A stretch of 64,000 bases of DNA from Halarcobacter sp. (GTDB taxonomy: Bacteria; Campylobacterota; Campylobacteria; Campylobacterales; Arcobacteraceae), in NCBI GenBank assembly GCA_030145305.1, contig JAQYVX010000001.1:329357-393356 (forward strand), read 5' to 3'. Shown in pieces: positions 1 to 8,158 of this stretch. The position numbers and the translations under genes are program-made. The first letter of the stretch is position 1, and the number at the start of each line of letters is the position of its first letter. The notes beneath the pieces were generated by a model. That model was not told where the DNA came from and did not search any database. It was given only the letters and a program-made list of their open reading frames with translations.

Positions 1-719
1 TTTGAAATAATTAAAAAAGGATTACGTCCTAACTCTTTCTCATATAACCTAACTGAGGCAATAAGAGTAATATTGTCAGAAATATTCTTTGATAAGGAAA
101 TTGCGCCTTTTGCAGAAGATAAGTGAGATTTTAAAAATGCTAACTCTTTATATGGCTCTTCTTTCACAAAATAAGGATAGTTGTGCTCTTTTGCAAGTTC
201 TTCAATATTTTCACTTGGATCTACTACAACAAAAGGAACATGGTTCTCATTAAATTGTTTTGCAACTTGTGCTGTATATTCATTATGATAAAAAATCACG
301 AAATGTCTTCTAAGCCTTGCTATTTTATAAAGCATTCTTCTTTCCTTTAATAATTCTCTCAAAGTCCCGTTTGTAATTGCATCAATTACAATACCAACTG
401 CAAAAATTAAACTTGCAAACCCTGCAAGCATCAAACATACAGTAAATACAATTGTTACATTTTTAAAATTAGATTCATTTAATGCTCCAAAACCAGTATT
501 AGTCAAAGTATAAGCTGACTGGAAAATAGCATGCATTATTGTGTAGTCTTCAAAATAAACATACCCCATAGTTCCAATCATTAGAACGATTTGGATTAAT
601 ATTAAGGGTAATCTTATTGGTTTTAATTTTGAGTATATTAGTGGATTTAAGTCGTATTCAGGTTTATTACTCCTAACTTCCCAGCCAAGAGCTTTTTTTA
701 TTCTAATTAAGATGCTCAT
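1..719 (-). CDS. Potassium channel protein with TrkA-N domain (partial, C-terminus off window)
   Basis: The frame reads from an ATG at 719 down through position 1 without a stop, so 239 codons are present and the C-terminus is missing. It shows a first membrane helix (about residues 38-56), a pore loop with TNTGFG (74-79) in place of the textbook TVGYG filter, and a second helix (about 88-113). A Rossmann-like RCK/TrkA-N region follows (from about 138, with VIFYHN and VVVDPS). This is a 2-TM K+ channel of the HpKchA type, which in Helicobacter pylori also lies next to rpmB. Its role would be K+ passage across the inner membrane. It lies 23 bases after the rpmB stop, and a perfect hairpin fills that gap. 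Confidence 0.85.
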   Translation of the reverse strand, partial: MSILIRIKKALGWEVRSNKPEYDLNPLIYSKLKPIRLPLILIQIVLMIGTMGYVYFEDYTIMHAIFQSAYTLTNTGFGALNESNFKNVTIVFTVCLMLAGFASLIFAVGIVIDAITNGTLRELLKERRMLYKIARLRRHFVIFYHNEYTAQVAKQFNENHVPFVVVDPSENIEELAKEHNYPYFVKEEPYKELAFLKSHLSSAKGAISLSKNISDNITLIASVRLYEKELGRNPFLIIS

Positions 720-720
720 T

Positions 721-742
721 GAAGCACTTTTCTAAGTGCTTC
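721..742 (-). promoter_or_regulatory. Perfect hairpin filling the rpmB-K+ channel junction
   Basis: A 9-bp inverted repeat (721-729 GAAGCACTT, 734-742 AAGTGCTTC) with a 4-base loop lies between the rpmB TAA (745-743) and one base before the channel ATG (719). No T-run follows on the minus strand, so a simple intrinsic terminator is unlikely. The 3' arm occupies the place of the ribosome binding site, so the hairpin may couple or limit translation of the channel gene. That role is inference. Confidence 0.55.
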
Positions 743-931
743 TTATGAGTGTTTTTTAAGTGTTCTTAACTCACTTGCAGAAATTCTGATTTTTTTAGTA
801 CTTCCATCTTCTAAAGTAACTCTAACAGTTCTTAAGTTTGGTAAAAATCTTCTTTTTGTTCTGTTTTTAGCGTGACTTACGTTGTTTCCAGACATAGGTC
901 CTTTTCCAGATATTGCGCATCTTCTTGACAT
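743..931 (-). CDS. rpmB: 50S ribosomal protein L28
   Basis: The 62-residue basic protein has the L28 signature: an N-terminal C-x-I-S-G-K-G-P-x-S-G-N-N-V-S-H segment, then KNRTKRRFLPNL and the C-terminal IRISASELRTLKK. Length and sequence are typical of the family. L28 is a component of the large ribosomal subunit. The ATG at 931 has AAGGAA (942-937) upstream. The K+ channel gene follows in the same direction after a hairpin, suggesting co-transcription. Confidence 0.98.
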   Translation of the reverse strand: MSRRCAISGKGPMSGNNVSHAKNRTKRRFLPNLRTVRVTLEDGSTKKIRISASELRTLKKHS

Positions 932-971
932 GTTGTTTCCTTAAGTTTATTATAGTGAAAAATATTCGCGT

Positions 972-977
972 ATTATA
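972..977 (-). promoter_or_regulatory. Candidate -10 box for rpmB
   Basis: The minus strand reads TATAAT here, about 40 bases before the rpmB ATG. That would give a leader of roughly 30 bases that includes the AAGGAA ribosome binding site. A second TATAAT at 949-954 is too close, because transcription would begin at the ribosome binding site itself. No clear -35 is needed in this phylum, where sigma-70 promoters are typically marked by the -10 box and AT-rich upstream DNA. Confidence 0.35.
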
Positions 978-1084
978 CCTTCTAAATCTTAAGTTAAATT
1001 TAAAACTAAGCTTTTTAGTGAGGATAGTAAATATTTATTAATTATATGATAATATTTTATATTATTTATAAAAGGGCGATTTTC

Positions 1085-1900
1085 ATGAAAAACATTATAC
1101 TACTTTTTTGTTTAGTTACTTACTCTTTTCCACAAAATACTCAATTAAATCTTCAAAGTTCAAAAAAATATTCAGGAAATGAAAGTATAAAGGGCTGGGT
1201 TATGAGTGAAAAACTCGATGGAATAAGAGCATATTGGAATGGAAAAGAATTACTTACAAGGAGGGGAAAGAGAATATATACACCACTTTGGTTTATTAAA
1301 AACTTTCCAAATTTTGAGCTTGATGGTGAACTTTGGACTAAAAGAGCAGATTTCGAAAATATTCAAAATATAGTTATGGATAAAAAACCAAGTAAAGATT
1401 GGAGAGAAATAACTTATAACATTTTTGAAGTGCCAAATGAAAAAGGAGCTTTCTTGCAAAGATTAAAAAAGGCAAAAATTTGGTTTAAAAAAAACCCAAA
1501 TTCACAAGTTAAAATTATAAAACAAATAAAATGTAAAGATGCAAAAGAATTAAATTTATTTTTAGAAAAAATCATATCAAAAAAAGGTGAAGGAGTCATA
1601 ATAAAAGACCCTAAAAAGGATTTTCATATAGGAAGAAGTCCTCATACTTTAAAAGTTAAAAAAGCCTTTGACATGGAAGGTGAAGTAATAGGAATAAATA
1701 TATCTGAAAAAACTGGTGTCTTAAAAAGTCTTGTTATAAAACTAAAAGATGGAATAATTTTTAATCTTGGAACAGGTTTTACTAAAGAAGAAAGAATAAT
1801 TCCCGTAAAAATAGGAGAGAATGTTACTTTTAAATATTATGGTCTTACTAAAAATGGTATCCCTAAGTTTGCTTCTTTTTTACATATTAGAAAAGATTAA
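1085..1900 (+). CDS. ATP-dependent DNA ligase, LigE type (probably periplasmic)
   Basis: This is a minimal ATP-dependent ligase of about 271 residues with adenylation and OB-fold domains only. Visible motifs are EKLDG (catalytic Lys about residue 43), ELDGEL, GEGVIIK and the distal LKVKK. I chose the ATG at 1085 rather than 1046 because an AAGGG lies about 9 bases upstream. The protein then starts with a hydrophobic signal-like stretch (MKNIILLFCLVTYSFPQ). LigE enzymes seal nicks and are exported; a role in handling extracellular DNA or natural competence is proposed for the family and is inferred here. It converges on the glycosyltransferase gene at 1897, overlapping by 4 bases. Confidence 0.9.
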   Translation: MKNIILLFCLVTYSFPQNTQLNLQSSKKYSGNESIKGWVMSEKLDGIRAYWNGKELLTRRGKRIYTPLWFIKNFPNFELDGELWTKRADFENIQNIVMDKKPSKDWREITYNIFEVPNEKGAFLQRLKKAKIWFKKNPNSQVKIIKQIKCKDAKELNLFLEKIISKKGEGVIIKDPKKDFHIGRSPHTLKVKKAFDMEGEVIGINISEKTGVLKSLVIKLKDGIIFNLGTGFTKEERIIPVKIGENVTFKYYGLTKNGIPKFASFLHIRKD

Positions 1901-2763
1901 ATATTTTCTATGAGCAAGTTTACTTTTGCAAGTTGTTTTTCTAAAGTATATTCTTTTGCAATTTTTCTATTTTGCTTTTTAATTAATTTTATGTCTGCTT
2001 TATTTTGTAAGAGAGCATCTAATTTAAATTGAGTGCTTCTATCGCTTGGAATTTCCATCGTGGAAAAAACATCAATTACTTCTTTTGCCGCATTGTTTGA
2101 AGTTGTAAAAACCGCACATTTACTATACATAGCTTTTAATACATTTGAAGCAAAGTTTTGTGTATGAGTTGGAAGTAAAAATACATCGGAAGCTAAAAAA
2201 AGTTCATCAATATTTTCATAATCTTCTAATAATATTAATTTATCATTTATATCAAATTTTGAAAGTTGAAACTTTATATTTGTAATTTGTTTTTTATCGC
2301 CTGCAATAATTGCAATCATATTTTTAAAGTTTAAACGCATAACTATATTTATGAAATCTAGAACTCCTGAAGCTTTCATATTTTTAGCTGTGAAAAAAAC
2401 TATTTTTTTCACAGCATCAATTTCTAATTTTTTACAAACTTCTTTTTTAACTTCTTTTGGCTTTTTATATTCCATATTAATACTAGGATAAATAACTTCA
2501 ATCTTATCTTCTATTATTTTAAGCTCTTTAATTATTTGTGCCTTTGAAGTGTGTGAGTTTGCTATTATTTTTCTTGCATTATTTATGTTTTTAATGGCTT
2601 GTGAATCTAATTGTCCCGCATGAAAATAAATATCTGCAAACTCTTCTTTCTTGAAAGTAAGTTTATTCAAAAAGGAATACTTTTCAAGTTCTTTTATACT
2701 CTCTTTTTTTAAGAGTTCTTCTATTATTTTTGTTTTAGTTTTATAAGTTATTGTTTTTTGCAT
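1897..2763 (-). CDS. Glycosyltransferase-4-like protein with degenerate catalytic motif
   Basis: The 288-residue protein looks like a shortened GT-B glycosyltransferase. The C-terminal nucleotide-binding half is recognisable (KKIVFFTAKNMKASGVLDFI, IIAGD, ASDVFLLPTHTQNFASNVLKAM). At the place of the family's E-x7-E motif both glutamates are replaced, by Gln 202 and Lys 210, and the N-terminal half is short. It is the last gene of a minus-strand run that begins far upstream with the heptose genes, 18 bases after the Wzz-like gene. A surface-polysaccharide role is inferred from context; whether it is catalytic is doubtful. Confidence 0.65.
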   Translation of the reverse strand: MQKTITYKTKTKIIEELLKKESIKELEKYSFLNKLTFKKEEFADIYFHAGQLDSQAIKNINNARKIIANSHTSKAQIIKELKIIEDKIEVIYPSINMEYKKPKEVKKEVCKKLEIDAVKKIVFFTAKNMKASGVLDFINIVMRLNFKNMIAIIAGDKKQITNIKFQLSKFDINDKLILLEDYENIDELFLASDVFLLPTHTQNFASNVLKAMYSKCAVFTTSNNAAKEVIDVFSTMEIPSDRSTQFKLDALLQNKADIKLIKKQNRKIAKEYTLEKQLAKVNLLIENI

Positions 2764-2781
2764 GATTTTATAAAAATATCT

Positions 2782-3984
2782 TCATATTATTTGTTCTTCT
2801 TTTTTAAATCCTGTGATAAAATTCATAAAAAATACTATAAAAATTGATAATATAAATCCTGTGATAAAAGAAACAGAAATTATTAATTCTTTCTTTGGTT
2901 TAATAGGATAATCATTAATTTGAATAGTTCCTACAACTTCACTATTTTTTATACTATTATTTGTAAGATCTATTTTTTTTAATTGAATCTTATTTTTTAA
3001 CATATTTATTTTATTTTTTAAATCTATATTCAAATTAATTTCATATTTTCGAATATTTTCATTTATTAAATTCTGTTTTTCTAGTCTCAAATCTTTTATT
3101 GTGATATTTACCAGGTTTTTTATTTTATTTTCTATATCTTTCATCGTGATATTAATTAATTTCTCTCTCTCATTTTTCAAATTTTCTATAGTATTTTGAA
3201 TATTCAATATTAGATTCTGTGTATTTAAAGATTGCATTACCATTAACATATTTTGAGTATTATTAGATAATTTATTTTTAGAAATATTTAATAAATTTTT
3301 TTCGTATTCTTTTAGTTTTTTTCTATTAAACTTCAATTTATTTTCTATAGTTTCTAATTCTACAGTTTTAATTAAAATAATTTGTTCTTTCAATTTTGGT
3401 AATTCTTGAGTCTTAATTAAGGTAATCTTTTCATCTATTTTTGTTATTGATTGAGTTTTTATTCTTTCAATTTTTTTTTGAAGATTAACTTTTTCTACTT
3501 TTTCTATATAAGCTATTTGTTCTTCAAATTCTTTAATATCTAATTTTATCTTAAAAATATTTTCATCTATTTTATATTGATATTCATTTTGAAGGAAAGT
3601 TAGAACTTCTTTATTTTTTGATAATGCTTCTTCATTTGAAAATGCCTCTGTAGATATTTTTAAAAAATTATCTGCAACTTTTACAGATTTTATATTTGAT
3701 ACACGAGCTTCATTCTTTAAATTTCTATTTTTATAATCTACATTAAAAACGAGCCTTAACTTTTGTTCTAAGATCTTGCTTTCTTCAACTAATTTATCTT
3801 TTATATATCCAATTCTAACAACTGTATTAACTTCATAAACAGGAGTTCTACTAAATGCATAAATAATCGCACATAAAGTTACACTCAATGTAAAAATAAA
3901 GATAAACCATCTTTTATTATAAATAGTTTTGAATAATTCTCTTAAATCTATTTCATCTTCTTCTAAATATTGTTTTTCTTGCAA
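2782..3984 (-). CDS. Wzz-type chain-length determinant / polysaccharide co-polymerase
   Basis: The 400-residue protein has the Wzz topology: a cytoplasmic N-terminus with DLRELFKTIYNKRW, TM1 (about 26-45), a long periplasmic coiled coil, the proline-rich PIKPKKELII segment, and TM2 (about 367-391). There is no C-terminal tyrosine kinase. The coiled coil holds three near-repeats of about 16 residues around 171-217 (each with an IKT core), and similar I-N-I-T-x-K-D repeats near 277-299. Wzz proteins set O-antigen or capsule chain length in the inner membrane. The start is TTG at 3984 with an AGGA about 6 bases upstream. No Wzy or flippase gene is seen in the window. Confidence 0.8.
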   Translation of the reverse strand: MQEKQYLEEDEIDLRELFKTIYNKRWFIFIFTLSVTLCAIIYAFSRTPVYEVNTVVRIGYIKDKLVEESKILEQKLRLVFNVDYKNRNLKNEARVSNIKSVKVADNFLKISTEAFSNEEALSKNKEVLTFLQNEYQYKIDENIFKIKLDIKEFEEQIAYIEKVEKVNLQKKIERIKTQSITKIDEKITLIKTQELPKLKEQIILIKTVELETIENKLKFNRKKLKEYEKNLLNISKNKLSNNTQNMLMVMQSLNTQNLILNIQNTIENLKNEREKLINITMKDIENKIKNLVNITIKDLRLEKQNLINENIRKYEINLNIDLKNKINMLKNKIQLKKIDLTNNSIKNSEVVGTIQINDYPIKPKKELIISVSFITGFILSIFIVFFMNFITGFKKEEQII

Positions 3985-4040
3985 TTTTAATCCTAATAAA
4001 TTATTATTTGATATTTTTTATTAATACTATGAATTATTAT

Positions 4041-4607
4041 TTAAGATAATTCATTATCAATAATTTGACATATAGTATGACCAAATAAAATATGCATTTC
4101 TTGAATTCTTGGTGTATCATCAGAAGGAACAATTAGATTTACATCACAATATTCATTCATAATTCCCCCATCACGTCCTGTTAATCCTAAGATTTTACAG
4201 CCTCTTTCTTGGCCTACTTTAAAGGCATTTATTACATTTTTTGAGTTTCCTGAAGTTGATATTCCTATTAATAAATCGCCTTTATTCGCCAAGGCTTCTA
4301 CTTGTCTATCAAATACTCTATCATAGCCATAGTCATTTCCTATTGCAGTAAGTGCAGAAGTATCTGTTGTAAGTGCAATCCCAGGAAGCCCTCTTCTTTC
4401 AGTTTTATATCTACCTGTTAATTCAGCAGCTATATGTTGAGCATCAGCTGCACTTCCACCATTTCCAAATAATAAAATTTTATTTCCTGATTTTAAAGTA
4501 TCAACTACAAGTTTGGAAGCTTCTTCTAATGGTTTTTGCATAGTTTGCATAACTTTTTGAATAATTTCAAAGTGACCTTGAAACTCTTTTTCAATTGCAT
4601 TTTTCAT
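4041..4607 (-). CDS. gmhA: Phosphoheptose isomerase
   Basis: GmhA converts sedoheptulose 7-phosphate to D-glycero-D-manno-heptose 7-phosphate, the first step toward ADP-heptose for the LPS inner core. The 188-residue protein has the SIS fold with [12 protein letters not shown] (47-58) and ISTSGNS (about 116-122). The metal ligands known in E. coli GmhA are visible at matching spacing: His58, Glu62, Gln169 and His177. The ATG abuts the hldE stop, so the pair is translationally linked. Confidence 0.97.
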   Translation of the reverse strand: MKNAIEKEFQGHFEIIQKVMQTMQKPLEEASKLVVDTLKSGNKILLFGNGGSAADAQHIAAELTGRYKTERRGLPGIALTTDTSALTAIGNDYGYDRVFDRQVEALANKGDLLIGISTSGNSKNVINAFKVGQERGCKILGLTGRDGGIMNEYCDVNLIVPSDDTPRIQEMHILFGHTICQIIDNELS

Positions 4608-6032
4608 TTATTTAGCCTTTTTAATTTTTTCAATAGTTTTTGTAGTACTCTTTCCATCTATAAACTCAACAAGCTTTGTTTTTTCTGCTATATCAGAACC
4701 TACAACTTCTTTTCCTTCATAATCAGCACCTTTAACCAAAGTATTAGGTTGAATTTTTTTAATCAATTCATAAGGAGTATCTTCATCAAAAATAACAACA
4801 TAATCAACACATTCTAAAGCTGATAAAATGTATGCCCTATCATCTTCACAATTTATAGGTCTATTTTCACCTTTTAGTCTTTTTACAGAATCATCTGAAT
4901 TAAGTCCTAAAATTAAAACATCACCAAAAGATTTTGCAATATTCAAATAAGAAACATGGCCTTTATGCAAAATATCAAAACAACCATTTGTAAATACAAC
5001 TTTTTTATTTTGAGATTTTAATCTTAAAGATAACTTTTCAATTTCATCTCTTGATTTTATATGAAGCTCAATTGAACTTTTATGTAAACTTGCTTGATAC
5101 TCTTCAATTTCATCTAAAGTTGCTGTTGCAGAACCTAATTTTCCAACTACAACTCCTGCAGCTAGATTTGCAAACTCGACAGATTTTTCTATGTCATTTT
5201 CAAGGCTTAAAGCAAAACCAAGTGAAGCTAAAACCGTATCACCTGCTCCTGTTACATCATAAACTTCTCTAGCAACAGTAGGTTTTATTGAAACACTATC
5301 TTCTTCTAAAATAGCTATGCCATCTTCACTTAAAGTTATTAAAGAGACTTTTAAATCTGCTTCCTTTTTAAGTTTTTCTAAGCATTTTTTTAAACTAGCC
5401 TCATTTTCTATTTTTACTTTTGAAGCAATTTCAGCTTCCTTTTTATTTGGTGTTAAAAGATAAGCACCTTTGTATTTAGAATAATCATTACCTTTTGGAT
5501 CAACCAATACTTTAATATCTTTTTTATTTGCATAGTTAATAATTTTAGCTATCAAGTCCTCTGTCAAAACACCTTTTGCATAATCTGAAAGTAAGATGAT
5601 ATCATAGTTCTCTACTTTATTTAAAAATATTTTATATAAATCTTCTACACTTTGTACTGAAATAGGATTTTTACTCTCTTTATCATATCTTACAACTTGA
5701 GAATGTGAAGCCATAAGTCTAGTTTTTCTAGATGTTTTACGACCTTCTTGCTCTAGTAAAAAAGCTTTTACGCTTTGTTTTTCTAGCATTATTTTCAAAT
5801 TATGTCCAACTTCATCATCTCCAATTACTGATAATACAGCTACCTTGGCTCCAAGAGACACTAGATTACTTATAACATTTCCAGCCCCTCCTAAAACAGA
5901 AGTTTCTTTTTTTATATCAACAACTTGAACAGGAGCTTCAGGAGAAATTCTATCACAAGAACCCCACAAATACTCGTCTATCATCAAATCACCAATAACC
6001 AAAATATTAGGTGTTTTATCTATTTTTATCAT
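4608..6032 (-). CDS. hldE: Bifunctional heptose 7-phosphate kinase / heptose 1-phosphate adenylyltransferase
   Basis: The protein of 474 residues has the usual two domains. An N-terminal PfkB-type sugar kinase (about 1-320) carries DVTGAGDT (259-266), and a C-terminal nucleotidyltransferase carries FTNGCFDILHKGH (347-359). The enzyme phosphorylates C1 of heptose 7-phosphate and, after dephosphorylation by GmhB, adds AMP to yield ADP-D,D-heptose. It lies directly between hldD and gmhA with no spacing. No gmhB-like HAD phosphatase is visible in this window, so the intermediate step must be encoded elsewhere. Confidence 0.97.
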   Translation of the reverse strand: MIKIDKTPNILVIGDLMIDEYLWGSCDRISPEAPVQVVDIKKETSVLGGAGNVISNLVSLGAKVAVLSVIGDDEVGHNLKIMLEKQSVKAFLLEQEGRKTSRKTRLMASHSQVVRYDKESKNPISVQSVEDLYKIFLNKVENYDIILLSDYAKGVLTEDLIAKIINYANKKDIKVLVDPKGNDYSKYKGAYLLTPNKKEAEIASKVKIENEASLKKCLEKLKKEADLKVSLITLSEDGIAILEEDSVSIKPTVAREVYDVTGAGDTVLASLGFALSLENDIEKSVEFANLAAGVVVGKLGSATATLDEIEEYQASLHKSSIELHIKSRDEIEKLSLRLKSQNKKVVFTNGCFDILHKGHVSYLNIAKSFGDVLILGLNSDDSVKRLKGENRPINCEDDRAYILSALECVDYVVIFDEDTPYELIKKIQPNTLVKGADYEGKEVVGSDIAEKTKLVEFIDGKSTTKTIEKIKKAK

Positions 6033-7040
6033 TTATTTTACTTCTTCTTTAAACAATCTCTTTATCTCTGGAATATAAGCTTTTATTCCCTCTTCCATAG
6101 AATATTTTGCTTCATATCCCAAGTTTTCTTTTGAAGTTTCTATATTTGCTTGTGTAAAAAACTGGTAAGAACCAATATAAGGATTTGGTATATACTCTTT
6201 TCCATTGTCAATTTCAAGTTCTTTTTGTAAGATATTTACAATATCTTCAAAACTTCTAGCATATCCTGTTCCTACATTATAAATACCACTTTTTTTAGGA
6301 GAACAAGCTTTTATATTCGCTTGAATAATATCTTCAATATATATAAAATCTCTTAATATTTTATCGCTACCTTCAAAAAGTTTAGGAGTAAGACCTTTTA
6401 AAATTTGATGTGCAAATTGTACTACCATGGAAGCTGTTTTATTTTTGAAAAACTCTCGTGGACCATAAACATTAAAATATTTAAGTCCAACAATACTTAT
6501 ATCAACACCTTGTTTTAGATATTTATAAGTAATATTATCCATCATCACTTTAGAAAAACCATAGGCATTATTTGGTTGCTCATATCCAACTTCAAATCTA
6601 TTACTATCACCATAGGTTGCAGCAGAACTTGCATATATCATGTTTGCTTTGTGTTTTATGGCAATTTTTAATAAATCTTCATAAGCATTTACATTAGTTT
6701 GAATCATCAAATCTTGTTCTTGGACTGTAGTATCAGATATAGCTGCTTGATGAAAAATATAGTCAAAATTAAAATTCTCTTCTAAATCTTTTATCAGTTC
6801 TTTATCATTTATATTTCCACTTATAACCTGTCCTTTAAAGCCAAGTAGGTTTTTAAAATGTCCAAAACTTTTTAAATTTCCATTAGAAAAAGTCTCTGAA
6901 TTTCTAAAAGAATCAAGAGCTATTATATTTGCCTTAGGATAATTATTTTGAAAATAGAAACAAAGGCTTGAGCCAATAAAGCCTGCCGCTCCTGTTATTA
7001 GTATATTTTTATTGTTAAAATCTATATTATTATATTTCAT
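6033..7040 (-). CDS. hldD: ADP-L-glycero-D-manno-heptose 6-epimerase
   Basis: This extended SDR enzyme of 335 residues has the NAD(P)-binding GAAGFIG (17-23), the YASSAATYG strand and the catalytic Tyr160-x3-Lys164 pair (AYGFSK). The FIYIEDI and YNVGTG motifs of the family are also present. It converts ADP-D,D-heptose to ADP-L,D-heptose, the donor for WaaC and WaaF. Its stop directly abuts the hldE start. Confidence 0.96.
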   Translation of the reverse strand: MKYNNIDFNNKNILITGAAGFIGSSLCFYFQNNYPKANIIALDSFRNSETFSNGNLKSFGHFKNLLGFKGQVISGNINDKELIKDLEENFNFDYIFHQAAISDTTVQEQDLMIQTNVNAYEDLLKIAIKHKANMIYASSAATYGDSNRFEVGYEQPNNAYGFSKVMMDNITYKYLKQGVDISIVGLKYFNVYGPREFFKNKTASMVVQFAHQILKGLTPKLFEGSDKILRDFIYIEDIIQANIKACSPKKSGIYNVGTGYARSFEDIVNILQKELEIDNGKEYIPNPYIGSYQFFTQANIETSKENLGYEAKYSMEEGIKAYIPEIKRLFKEEVK

Positions 7041-7059
7041 TGTATCTCGCTTTTATATT

Positions 7060-8145
7060 TTAATTTGAATAAAATTTTCTGTACCATTTAATAAACTGGG
7101 CTATTCCATCAGTTAAGTTAGTAGCTGGTTTATAATCAAAATCTTTGATTAAATCATTTGTATCTGCATAAGTAGATACCACATCTCCGTCTTGCATATC
7201 CATAAAATTCTTTTTTGCTTCCCTACCAATAGAAGTTTCTATTGTTTTAATAAAATCTAAAAGTGACACAGGTGCATTATTCCCTATATTATATATTTTA
7301 TATGGGGCAGAAGAAATAGATGGGTTTGGATTTTTTGGATCAAAACTGCTTGATTGCATTGATGGATTATCAATTACTTTTATTATACCATCTACTATAT
7401 CATCTATATAAGTAAAATCTCTAGACATATTTCCATGATTAAATACTTTTATTGCTCTATCATTTAGTATTGCATCAGCAAACAGCATAGGTGCCATATC
7501 AGGTCTTCCCCATGGTCCGTAAACTGTAAAGAATCGTAAACCTGTTGTGTGAATGTTATAAAGATGGGAATAGGTATGAGCCATCATTTCATTTGATTTT
7601 TTAGTAGCTGCATATAATGAAACTGGATGATCAGTATGATTTGAAGTTTTAAAGGGTTGTGATTTATTTAAGCCATATACAGAAGAAGAACTAGCATAAG
7701 AAAGATTTTTAACATCATTATGTCTACAAGCTTCTAGAATATTCATAAATCCTTTTATATTTGAATCGATATAAGCATGAGGATTTTCTATAGAATATCT
7801 AACTCCTGCTTGAGCTGCTAAATTACAAACAGCATCAAAATTTTCTTTTTCAAAAAGTTCATATACAGATTTTGTATCTGCTAAATCCATTTTTATAAAT
7901 TTATGATTTGGAAAAATTTTTGAAAATATTAATTTATTATCTTCAATTTCATTTTTATCTATTCCTAATTCTTTAAGTCTTGCATATTTTAGGTTTACAT
8001 CATAATAGTCATTGATATTATCAAGTCCTATTACAGTATCCCCTCGTTTAAGAAGCTTTTGTGCAAGATGAAATCCTATAAATCCTGCTGTTCCTGTTAT
8101 TAATATTTTACGTTTATTAATCTGTTCATTTTGTTCTTTAATCAT
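7060..8145 (-). CDS. UDP-glucuronate 4-epimerase-type NAD-dependent epimerase
   Basis: The 361-residue extended SDR protein has GTAGFIG (18-24), the NLAAQAGVRYS signature of UDP-glucuronate 4-epimerases, a SSSSVYG strand and the catalytic Tyr178-x3-Lys182. It should interconvert UDP-GlcA and UDP-GalA. The next gene downstream of it in transcription is hldD and the one before is ugd, which makes UDP-GlcA; the pair thus supplies UDP-GalA for the core or O-chain. Spacing to ugd is 13 bases. The exact sugar specificity cannot be proven from sequence alone. Confidence 0.88.
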   Translation of the reverse strand: MIKEQNEQINKRKILITGTAGFIGFHLAQKLLKRGDTVIGLDNINDYYDVNLKYARLKELGIDKNEIEDNKLIFSKIFPNHKFIKMDLADTKSVYELFEKENFDAVCNLAAQAGVRYSIENPHAYIDSNIKGFMNILEACRHNDVKNLSYASSSSVYGLNKSQPFKTSNHTDHPVSLYAATKKSNEMMAHTYSHLYNIHTTGLRFFTVYGPWGRPDMAPMLFADAILNDRAIKVFNHGNMSRDFTYIDDIVDGIIKVIDNPSMQSSSFDPKNPNPSISSAPYKIYNIGNNAPVSLLDFIKTIETSIGREAKKNFMDMQDGDVVSTYADTNDLIKDFDYKPATNLTDGIAQFIKWYRKFYSN

Positions 8146-8158
8146 CTATTTATCTCTT

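Noticed and set aside
4031-4052. Inverted repeat GAATTAT/ATAATTC over the gmhA stop codon
   Set aside because: The stem is short and nearly all A/T, with no T-run; it is probably chance.
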